From NCBI GenBank assembly GCA_021829055.1, contig JAJZCS010000027.1, forward strand, positions 1 through 14,122: 14,122 nucleotides of DNA. The letters are read 5' to 3'. The DNA comes from Pseudomonadota bacterium (GTDB taxonomy: Bacteria > Pseudomonadota > Alphaproteobacteria > Acetobacterales > Acetobacteraceae). Of the stretch, positions 1-6,275 are shown in pieces. Made by a program: the position numbers and the translations under genes. Every line of letters begins with the position of its first letter. Position 1 is the stretch's first letter. Below the pieces are notes generated by a model. That model was not told the origin of the DNA. It saw nothing but the letters and a program-made list of their open reading frames with translations, and did not search any database.

Positions 1-177
1 CATCCACGCGTGGACTCGATGAAACCTAGCGTGCGGCGCTATCGGTGTATCAGGAGACGATCAGGTGTGCGATATTTAAAACGGCTTAAGCGTCGTCCAA
101 GCTGGAAAACAGCAAGAAACGCGACATTATCATACCTGACATTCGGCACACACAAATTTGTGTTTTTCTTACCGTGG
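1..177. other. Left-edge segment downstream of the aldo/keto reductase gene; no supported gene
   Basis: No reading frame here gives a recognisable protein. The open frames on both strands encode Arg-rich or otherwise unrecognisable sequence and have no good ribosome binding site. The only structure I see is a perfect 14-base palindrome at 150-163 (ACACAAATTTGTGT), followed on the plus strand by a short T-rich stretch. It is AT-rich and has no loop, so it is a poor intrinsic terminator. For the minus-strand operon that ends at 178 I see no classical terminator in this segment. Confidence 0.5.
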
Positions 178-1017
178 CTAGAGAATGGCAAGAGGCTGCT
201 TTCGGCGAGGCGGTCTGTGAGCCTCGTCAATCTGGCGCAAATCCTCTTGGGTCAACTTGATGTCGGCAGCACCAGCATTCTGGACTATGTGACCGAGTGT
301 GAAGGATTTTGGAATTGAGATGGTCATGCCGTCGCGAAGGCTCCAAGCAATCGCTATCTGCGCGGCTGTTGCGTTGTGTCGCGCTGCGATTTTCGTGAGC
401 GCGCTCGATCGTAGTAGCCCCCCGGTGTGCCCCAGTGGCGAATAGGCCATGATCGGAATGCTCCTAGAGCGACACCATGGCATCAAGTCAAATTCGATTC
501 CCCGGGCGTCCAGATTGTAAAGAACCTGGTTTGTCGCGCAGGCTGAACCTGCCGACAGTGCGGCAAGCTCCTCCATATCATCGACGCCAAAATTGGATAC
601 CCCCCAGTGCCGGATCAATCCCGCCTCGCGCAGCCGCTCGAATGCTGTAATCGTCTCGTACAGGGGATAACTACCCCGCCAATGTAGCAAATAAAGATCG
701 ATCCGGTCGGTGCCGAGACGCTTCAGGCTTCTGTTACACGCGCTTGCTACACCCGTGGCAGACGCGTTATGCGGATAAACCTTGCTAACCACGAAGACAC
801 GCTCCCGCTGCCCTGCAATCGCTGCACCAACGATGTGCTCCGCTTCTCCGTCGCCGTACATCTCAGCTGTGTCAATTAACGAGAGGCCCAGTTCGATTCC
901 AGCGCGAAGCGCCGCCACCTCCATTTTTGCCTCGCTCCGCCGCTCGCCCATCCCCCAGGTCCCTTGGCCTAGGGCGGGCACAGGAGTGCCGTCAGGTAGC
1001 TGCACGTTCGGAATCAT
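178..1017 (-). CDS. Aldo/keto reductase, YeaE-like
   Basis: Cytosolic NAD(P)H-dependent oxidoreductase of the aldo/keto reductase superfamily, 279 residues, a full (alpha/beta)8 barrel in length. The catalytic tetrad is visible: D49 and Y54 (in DTAEMYGDGEAE), K79 (VSKVYP) and H112 (YLLHW). The cofactor-phosphate loop is represented by the IPKS stretch near residue 238. The N-terminal GQGTWGMGE and ATNQVLYNL stretches closely resemble E. coli YeaE, a methylglyoxal reductase, so detoxification of methylglyoxal or another small aldehyde is plausible. The actual substrate cannot be read from sequence. The ATG start has a near-ideal Shine-Dalgarno four bases upstream. The gene lies 42 bases after hemY on the same strand and may be the last gene of the heme operon, although its strong own ribosome binding site means it need not depend on coupling. 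Confidence 0.93.
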   Translation of the reverse strand: MIPNVQLPDGTPVPALGQGTWGMGERRSEAKMEVAALRAGIELGLSLIDTAEMYGDGEAEHIVGAAIAGQRERVFVVSKVYPHNASATGVASACNRSLKRLGTDRIDLYLLHWRGSYPLYETITAFERLREAGLIRHWGVSNFGVDDMEELAALSAGSACATNQVLYNLDARGIEFDLMPWCRSRSIPIMAYSPLGHTGGLLRSSALTKIAARHNATAAQIAIAWSLRDGMTISIPKSFTLGHIVQNAGAADIKLTQEDLRQIDEAHRPPRRKQPLAIL

Positions 1018-1020
1018 TCT

Positions 1021-1029
1021 TCCTCCTTT
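1021..1029 (-). promoter_or_regulatory. Strong ribosome binding site of the aldo/keto reductase gene
   Basis: Read on the minus strand this is AAAGGAGGA, followed by AGA and the ATG. It holds a complete AGGAGG core and fixes the start at 1017. The upstream heme genes, by contrast, begin at stop/start overlaps, mostly with weak or no Shine-Dalgarno. Confidence 0.8.
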
Positions 1030-1059
1030 CGAAAACTCGAGTATGCGCCAAATACGGCT

Positions 1060-2283
1060 TCACGGTGGGCTAACATCTTTGGGGTTTTTGGAGTGGACGG
1101 GAGCGGCCGCCGCTGTTTCGGTTGCGTTGATATCCCCCTTCTTTGACCAAACGAGAGCGCCAATGGCGCCACAGCGCGGGCAATCGTAACGCCAATCTCG
1201 AACCTCCGCTTGGCAGGATGAGCAAACCCATTCCGTTCCCGCCGCCTGCGCAGCAGCCGCATGTCGCCGAGCTTCCCCTTCGAGCTGTGCGGCATGAGCT
1301 GTTTCAGCAAGCAGTTTAGCTGACTCAGGGCTGTTCGGATTCAGTGCCGCAAGGCTTTGCGCGGCACGAGCACGATCCAGTGGCGCATCAATTTCCTTCA
1401 GGAACGCGGAAGCGATATCCGGGTGTGGAGCCAATTTCCACCCATTACGAAGGGCAATCCGAGCGCGATGGCGATGCCAAGCCTGCGGCCACTGCGCGCG
1501 CTGATGCGCGTGGGCGAGTTGCAACCAAGTGACCGCGGAATCGGGGTTGGCTCGGACCGCATGGCGCGCCCAATCGACGGCGAAATTTGCTCTCTGCGCG
1601 TTGCGCGACGCCATAATCGCGAGCGCCGCGCGTTCTGCACGATTATCCGCAAGGCGGGCTGCTTGAGCATAGTCACCTTGACTTGCAGCGATTCGCAGGC
1701 GCTGGTTACGGAGCCAAGCGGAAGTCGGATAACTACTTACTGCTGCACGAAGATCCGCGGCAGTCACGGCTGACGAGCCATCGTGCGTATCATTGGCGTG
1801 ATGCGATAAGAGCCCATGCCACCCGAGGAAACCCACCTGCTTGTGCGTAGCAAGCGTACTGAAATGGGTATCCGCGGCGCGGTGATCGCCAGCCTGACGG
1901 GCAGCTTCACCTGCCACGTACAGGCTAAGAGGTTCATCGGGCGTGTGCCTCTGAGCAGTCCTTGCATGCTCAGAGGCGCTTTTCAAATCACCGGCTGCCA
2001 GCGCAGCAAGTGCGCGAACCGCGGCGTGCACACCTGCGTCACGCCGCCTAGCGGCACGTCTTGCAGCCACACGGCCAGGAGTCTGCCAGAAAAAGCGCAT
2101 CACACCGATCATCAACAACAAAAAACCATCAAGCGCGGCAAGGCACAGAACGGCCACCGGAGTCGCAGCCTTGATCTCGGTTTCGCCGATAACGATCTGG
2201 ATTTCTCCCGGTAGCGTCGCCACGTACCAAACAACCACCAGCACCACGATGGTGAGCAACACAAACCGAAAAGCCCGCAACAT
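1060..2283 (-). CDS. hemY: HemY N-terminal-domain protein: inner-membrane TPR protein with C-terminal zinc-ribbon-like motif
   Basis: Membrane protein of the proteobacterial HemY family, encoded beside hemC/hemD; the name is shared with, but unrelated to, protoporphyrinogen oxidase. From the ATG at 2283 it is 407 residues. It has a hydrophobic helix at about 5-22, the HemY-type segment with GEIQIVIGETEIKAATP, a second hydrophobic helix at about 42-62, and then a basic stretch. A long Ala-rich helical region follows with TPR-like repeats (for example ARTAQRHTPDEPLSLYVAGE). Near the C terminus there are four cysteines in a CxxC-x10-CxxC pattern (VCSSCQ and DCPRCG), suggesting a small metal-binding knuckle comparable to that of LapB. 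The open frame extends 23 codons upstream. I prefer 2283 because that ATG overlaps the upstream stop as TGATG and has GGAG eight bases before it. The biochemical role of the family in heme synthesis is not settled. Confidence 0.88.
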   Translation of the reverse strand: MLRAFRFVLLTIVVLVVVWYVATLPGEIQIVIGETEIKAATPVAVLCLAALDGFLLLMIGVMRFFWQTPGRVAARRAARRRDAGVHAAVRALAALAAGDLKSASEHARTAQRHTPDEPLSLYVAGEAARQAGDHRAADTHFSTLATHKQVGFLGWHGLLSHHANDTHDGSSAVTAADLRAAVSSYPTSAWLRNQRLRIAASQGDYAQAARLADNRAERAALAIMASRNAQRANFAVDWARHAVRANPDSAVTWLQLAHAHQRAQWPQAWHRHRARIALRNGWKLAPHPDIASAFLKEIDAPLDRARAAQSLAALNPNSPESAKLLAETAHAAQLEGEARRHAAAAQAAGTEWVCSSCQAEVRDWRYDCPRCGAIGALVWSKKGDINATETAAAAPVHSKNPKDVSPP

Positions 2284-3347
2284 CACTGTTGCTCCGCAAG
2301 CTTCAATAGCGCCGCACGAGCCGCAAGCAGATTCTCGGCTTGCGTCAGCCAAGGGTGCATGACGTCTTGCGCATTCTTCGGCAGACTCCCGAGTTTTTGC
2401 ACAGCCCCGGTAAGATTTCCCTCCGCAAGGTCGGCCCGTGCATCGCTAATAATGGCCTCGTCACGGTCACCCACCACAATCTTGTTTCCCCGACGCACCA
2501 TAACCAAACCTACTATACTCGCGCGAATACGCTCCCAAAGGTTACCGCTGTGGCCTGTATCGATGTATCCACCTACGGCTAATGCCTTGGAGGCGTACAC
2601 CTGAAATTGTGCACGCAAAACAGCCTCAGTGGGAGGGGCCTTTTTCGCGTATCGCCCTAGCGCCTCTGGAACGTTCGTCAAATCTCCTAGCGGGACGCCG
2701 GTTTGCAGAGCCAGCATCGCGGCCTGGATTTTCACCATGCGCCTGGCCTTCGCAGCAAGTTCAGGAAAATCACCGATGTTCGCTTCCATCTTTGAAACCG
2801 CAGCGTGGTCGGCAGCGACAGTGGCGGCGAGTGACGCAAAGTCCACTTCCTGCCCCTCGAGTCGAGCGGCCAGTTGAGCCAGCCCCACCTCAGGCGTTTT
2901 CATACGCTTCGCCCCTGCTGTTGCCTGCTGGGGTACTGATGGTCCGGCGCCCAGGCCCGCAATCTGGTGTTCGAGAGTTTCAATCTGATTCCGCAACGCG
3001 ACCATCTGCCCCTGGTAAAGAGTATTTGCGCTCACGCGTTGACGCAGCAGGTAAATGAGTCCCCCTCCCGCACCGGCAAGCAGAAACAACAAGACAGCAA
3101 CGAGAATGACAACAGCACCGTTTTGCCGCTTATGTTGGTAGAAGGACTCTCTTTCAGCCGCCATCTCACCTCGCCGTGACGCCTCCGTTGCGTCAGACGA
3201 TTGCAAAATGGATTCTCGCACGGACGGAGCTGTATCGCTTAACTCGGCCATCACCTGTTTTTGCAGCCCATCTTCCACGTCGGGTTCATGGTCCGTCGCT
3301 GCTTTTGGCTCCTGCGTCGACTCTGGAGGCGGTCTGTGCTCGCTCAT
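2283..3347 (-). CDS. Mitofilin/Mic60-like inner-membrane protein (COG4223 type)
   Basis: A 354-residue protein with the Mic60 layout. It has an acidic, Pro/Glu-rich cytoplasmic N terminus (1-75), one transmembrane helix at about 78-101 rich in Gly, Ala and Leu, a coiled-coil-like segment at about 106-133 (MVALRNQIETLEHQI), a second helical region around 155-210, and a C-terminal helical domain from about 270 that fits the mitofilin signature region. Alphaproteobacterial Mic60 is known to be encoded next to heme-biosynthesis genes and is regarded as the ancestor of the mitochondrial crista-junction protein, acting in membrane bending and envelope contacts. Start and stop overlap both neighbours (ATGA with hemD, TGATG with hemY), so it is co-translated with them. 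Primary sequence in this family diverges quickly, so the call rests on layout and context as much as on motifs. Other databases may label it HemX-like or simply COG4223. Confidence 0.8.
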   Translation of the reverse strand: MSEHRPPPESTQEPKAATDHEPDVEDGLQKQVMAELSDTAPSVRESILQSSDATEASRRGEMAAERESFYQHKRQNGAVVILVAVLLFLLAGAGGGLIYLLRQRVSANTLYQGQMVALRNQIETLEHQIAGLGAGPSVPQQATAGAKRMKTPEVGLAQLAARLEGQEVDFASLAATVAADHAAVSKMEANIGDFPELAAKARRMVKIQAAMLALQTGVPLGDLTNVPEALGRYAKKAPPTEAVLRAQFQVYASKALAVGGYIDTGHSGNLWERIRASIVGLVMVRRGNKIVVGDRDEAIISDARADLAEGNLTGAVQKLGSLPKNAQDVMHPWLTQAENLLAARAALLKLAEQQ

Positions 3348-4051
3348 GGTAGCATCGCTAGCATGTGTTCCTGATCGGGCGCCATTGCCGTTTCGATTGA
3401 AGCGAATGGCAGGTTTTCCAGAGAAGCCGCAGCTTTGGAACTGATCGCGATGGCGATGGAATGGCGCAACGCATTCGTGCGGCCCGACTGACGGACGAGC
3501 GCAGAGAAATGGCGCCCAGTGGCTTGGGAAAAAACCAGAACCCGCTCGATTACGCCTGCGTCGAGACCCGCCAGCGCCGCCTCAGTAAGACTGGTGGCGG
3601 GGGTAGCGCGGTAAGCAACATGGCGACGGACACAAAAACCGGCCCCACGGAGCAGGTTTGCGAGCGGCAAGCCATTGCCAGCGCCCGTAGGAAAAAGCAG
3701 ATTTGCTCCCGGTGGCAGGCGGCCCACGACCAGAACGGCAAGGTCCGCCGCCGTTCCGCCCGCAGCAGTTACGGCACAAAAGCCGGCTTCCCGGGCCTGA
3801 GCCGCTGTGGCTTCGCCAACCGCGAAGATTTCAATTTGCCTCGGTAAATGGGTCAGAGCTGGCAGAGCCTGCGCGCTGGTGATCAGGACAGCGTCCTGTC
3901 GCGTGGGAAAAGGTACCCGGCGAGCCGTAATTACAAGGCAGGGAGAAAGTATCGGGTGGTGGCCAAGTCGACGTATCCTCTCGCCCGTAGCGGACGCTCC
4001 CGGCTCTGGCCTTGTGACCAAGACCTTAAGATTCATGGCCAGACCCGCCAT
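3344..4051 (-). CDS. hemD: Uroporphyrinogen-III synthase
   Basis: Cyclises hydroxymethylbilane, the HemC product, with inversion of ring D to give uroporphyrinogen III, the last common precursor of heme, siroheme and cobalamin; cytosolic. From the ATG at 4051 it is 235 residues, about the usual size. The N terminus carries the family stretch LVTRPEPG. Further typical segments of the two-domain fold are VLITSAQAL, AVGEATAAQAREAGF, LLFPTGAGNG, RHVAYRATPA and VLVFSQATG. HemD proteins are poorly conserved, so the position directly after hemC matters for the call. The ATG at 4051 overlaps the hemC stop as TGATG. A TTG at 4057 and an ATG at 4036 (just before NLKVLVTRP) are alternative starts, and the last would give a shorter N terminus closer to many homologues. 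The stop overlaps the start of the mitofilin-like gene as ATGA. Confidence 0.92.
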   Translation of the reverse strand: MAGLAMNLKVLVTRPEPGASATGERIRRLGHHPILSPCLVITARRVPFPTRQDAVLITSAQALPALTHLPRQIEIFAVGEATAAQAREAGFCAVTAAGGTAADLAVLVVGRLPPGANLLFPTGAGNGLPLANLLRGAGFCVRRHVAYRATPATSLTEAALAGLDAGVIERVLVFSQATGRHFSALVRQSGRTNALRHSIAIAISSKAAASLENLPFASIETAMAPDQEHMLAMLP

Positions 4052-5064
4052 CAGCAAGCGAAGATATCGGAAGGCGAATCTCGGCGAAGCGAATTTCCAA
4101 GCTCCTTACCAAGGCGGTCAGCATCGGTCTTAATTCCACTAATGCTACGTTTGAGAAGAAAACTGCCATCTGCACGTGCAACGAGACCGGTCAGCTGTAG
4201 AGAACCATCCGGAAAGATACGAGCGTGGCCGCCGATCGGCGTACGACAGGATCCATCAAGAGCCGCTAGAAGAGCTCGTTCAGCAGTCGATACCGCCTTT
4301 GCTTCAGAGCATTCTACCGCCACCAGAAGGCTAGCTAATGCGACATCAGCTGCGCGCACCGTGATCCCTATGATGCCTTGTCCCGCAGCCGGCACCATCA
4401 CATCAGGATCAATGACACCACTAACCTCCTCGGCGAAACCAAGCCGACGTAGGCCTGCATAAGCGAGTAGCGTACCATCGACCGCACCGGAACGCACACG
4501 GTCGATTCGCGTACGCACGTTTCCTCGGAGGAGCGAAATCGAAAGATCTGGGCGGACGTGCAGCAATTGTGCTTGTCGGCGGAGCGACGCCGTACCGACT
4601 TTGGCACCGCCAGGAAGGAGGCTCCAGATATCGGAAAAGACAGAAACAAGCCGCTTTTGTCCCCGTAGAACCAAAGCGTCACGGGCATCCTCGCGTTTCA
4701 TGGTACAGGCGAGAACAACGCCATCCGGTAGAACCGTTTCCAAATCCTTGAGACTGTGAACTGCCAAATCGATCCGGTAGTCTAGAAGAGCTTCATGAAT
4801 TTCTTTGGCGAACAATCCCTTTCCACCGATATCGGCGAGCCGTCGATCCTGAACCTGATCACCAGTGGTCGTAATGATTTCTTCTGCGAAGCTTTCCGGA
4901 GCGACACCCAGAACAGGGCAAACCCGGCGGAGTTCGTCGAGAAACAAGGCTGTTTGCCGGCGCGCCAAGGGGGAACCACGGGTACCGACGCGGAGCGGCA
5001 GGTTCCGGCTATGAGGGCTGATCGGGCCGACGCGTTCCAAGTGTCGTGCGCTTTTCTGAGTCAT
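4051..5064 (-). CDS. hemC: Porphobilinogen deaminase (hydroxymethylbilane synthase)
   Basis: Joins four porphobilinogen molecules into hydroxymethylbilane; cytosolic. It is 337 residues from the ATG at 5064, slightly longer than the usual ~310 because of about 20 extra N-terminal residues before LPLRVGTRGSPLARRQT. The catalytic Asp is in HSLKDLE (D107), the substrate-binding Arg cluster in SLRRQAQ and LLRGNVRTR, and the dipyrromethane-cofactor Cys in DGSCRTPIGG (C273). All three domains are therefore intact. There is no Shine-Dalgarno in front of this ATG or the TTG just before it, so initiation may be leaderless or weak, or the true start may lie further in. First gene of the leftward heme block. 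It diverges from tsaD with 23 bases between the two ATGs, so its promoter must lie largely inside the tsaD 5' coding sequence. Confidence 0.96.
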   Translation of the reverse strand: MTQKSARHLERVGPISPHSRNLPLRVGTRGSPLARRQTALFLDELRRVCPVLGVAPESFAEEIITTTGDQVQDRRLADIGGKGLFAKEIHEALLDYRIDLAVHSLKDLETVLPDGVVLACTMKREDARDALVLRGQKRLVSVFSDIWSLLPGGAKVGTASLRRQAQLLHVRPDLSISLLRGNVRTRIDRVRSGAVDGTLLAYAGLRRLGFAEEVSGVIDPDVMVPAAGQGIIGITVRAADVALASLLVAVECSEAKAVSTAERALLAALDGSCRTPIGGHARIFPDGSLQLTGLVARADGSFLLKRSISGIKTDADRLGKELGNSLRRDSPSDIFAC

Positions 5065-5087
5065 CAAGCAAGAGTAGATGGATCGCC

Positions 5088-6161
5088 ATGGAAAGAAAAG
5101 CGCTCAGCGCTGTCGGTACAAACCGGTCGCGGTTTGGTCAGCCAGTCCTAGGAATCGAGACTTCATGCGACGAAACCGCATGCGCCATTCTCGACGACGC
5201 CGGCAAAGTTCTTGCCGAGGCGGTAGCAAGCCAAATTACCGAACATGCGAAATTTGGCGGCGTAGTACCGGAAATCGCGGCAAGAGCGCATCTTACGACG
5301 CTGCCGACAATGGTGCAGACAGTCTTGAAACAGGCAGGCTTAAAAGCCAGCGGTCTTCGTGCGGTCGCGGCGACCACAGGGCCCGGGCTGATCGGTGGAT
5401 TGATCGTAGGCGCAAATTTCGCAAAGGCGATGGCGCTGGCAACAGGAGCCGATTTTTATGCGATCAATCATCTCGAGGCACACGCGCTCACCGCGCGCCT
5501 GCCTGGAATTGCCAAAACGACACCAGCCTTCCCGTACCTCCTTCTACTGGCTTCTGGGGGACATACCATGTTGCTCGACGTTCGGGGCGTCGGTGAATAC
5601 CGGGTAGTCGGCACTACCAGGGACGACGCAGCGGGTGAAGCGTTCGATAAAGTTGCGAAAATTCTCGGGCTGCCATATCCGGGTGGACCAGCCCTCGAAC
5701 AGCTTGCAATGGCGGGCGATGCGGCGGCTATCCAATTGCCGCGGCCGATGTTGGGTCGTGGCGGCTGTGATTTCTCGTTTTCCGGCCTTAAGACCGCAGT
5801 TGCCCAACTCGTTGGCCGAATGGAAAGCGGGGCATTAGATATACGATTTGCTGCGGATGTAGCTGCCTCATTCCAAGCAGCGGTGCTCGATATACTGGCT
5901 GACCGCCTCCGCCAAGCGGTCGCGCTTACGCCGGACGCAACCGCCGTTGTTGCCTCTGGCGGTGTTGCAGCAAATCAAGCAATTCGTTCCACCCTAACCA
6001 CGGTCGCGGTCCGTTCGGGGCTGCCGCTCATAGCTCCACCAATGAGGCTTTGTACGGACAATGCAGTGATGGTCGCATGGGCTGCTATCGAGCGCATGCG
6101 AGCCGGCCTGCGTCCCGATACACTCGACGCCAAGTGTCTACCCCGTTGGGGTCTTGTGTAA
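5088..6161 (+). CDS. tsaD: tRNA N6-adenosine threonylcarbamoyltransferase
   Basis: Transfers the threonylcarbamoyl group from TsaC-made threonylcarbamoyl-adenylate to A37 of ANN-decoding tRNAs, working with TsaB and TsaE in the cytosol; an essential gene in many bacteria. It is 357 residues from the ATG at 5088. The ASKHA-fold motifs are present: the N-terminal LGIETSCDETACAI, the metal-binding HLEAH (H128, H132) with the third ligand D324 in CTDNAVM, and the nucleotide-binding stretches SGGHT, GEAFDKVAK and SGGVAANQ. An upstream in-frame GTG at 5046 would overlap hemC and add 14 unconserved residues; the ATG with GGA five bases before it is preferred. In many alphaproteobacteria tsaD is followed by gpsA. 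Here it is followed by the glycogen cluster, so the downstream context has been rearranged. Confidence 0.96.
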   Translation: MERKALSAVGTNRSRFGQPVLGIETSCDETACAILDDAGKVLAEAVASQITEHAKFGGVVPEIAARAHLTTLPTMVQTVLKQAGLKASGLRAVAATTGPGLIGGLIVGANFAKAMALATGADFYAINHLEAHALTARLPGIAKTTPAFPYLLLLASGGHTMLLDVRGVGEYRVVGTTRDDAAGEAFDKVAKILGLPYPGGPALEQLAMAGDAAAIQLPRPMLGRGGCDFSFSGLKTAVAQLVGRMESGALDIRFAADVAASFQAAVLDILADRLRQAVALTPDATAVVASGGVAANQAIRSTLTTVAVRSGLPLIAPPMRLCTDNAVMVAWAAIERMRAGLRPDTLDAKCLPRWGLV

Positions 6162-6233
6162 TTTTGATTGCCCGACTCGTCAATTCAGTGCATGTCTACG
6201 TCATAATTCCTCAACCTATTCGGGAGGCTGCAA

Positions 6234-6263
6234 TTGATCATAGCGTAACAGCGCTGTGATCAA
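6234..6263 (+). promoter_or_regulatory. Stem-loop / inverted repeat in the glgP leader
   Basis: The arms TTGATCATAGCG (6234-6245) and CGCTGTGATCAA (6252-6263) flank the six-base loop TAACAG. As RNA all 12 positions pair, with one U-G wobble; as DNA it is an inverted repeat with one mismatch. It ends 12 bases before the glgP ATG. No U-tract follows, so it does not look like an intrinsic terminator of tsaD. It could be an operator for a dimeric regulator or a translational control hairpin. The half-sites TTGAT/ATCAA resemble those of FNR-type regulators, but here they are 20 bases apart, not four. Confidence 0.6.
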
Positions 6264-6275
6264 TGGATAAATAGA

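Noticed and set aside
10..318. A 102-codon plus-strand frame at the left edge
   Set aside because: Its second half is antisense to the aldo/keto reductase 3' end, and its first half is Arg-rich low-information sequence without a ribosome binding site.
2284..2352. N-terminal extension of 23 residues for HemY
   Set aside because: The extension (Cys/Ala-rich) overlaps the end of the mitofilin-like gene and precedes the conserved N-terminal membrane helix. The ATG at 2283 in the TGATG junction is the better start.
3461..4462. Long plus-strand frames opposite hemD and hemC (for example 3848-4462)
   Set aside because: Antisense shadows of clearly recognisable coding genes, Arg/Ser-rich, without start signals.
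6234..6263. FNR/CRP-type binding site at the glgP leader, suggested by TTGAT...ATCAA
   Set aside because: The FNR consensus has four bases between the half-sites; here there are 20, so I do not call it as an FNR box.
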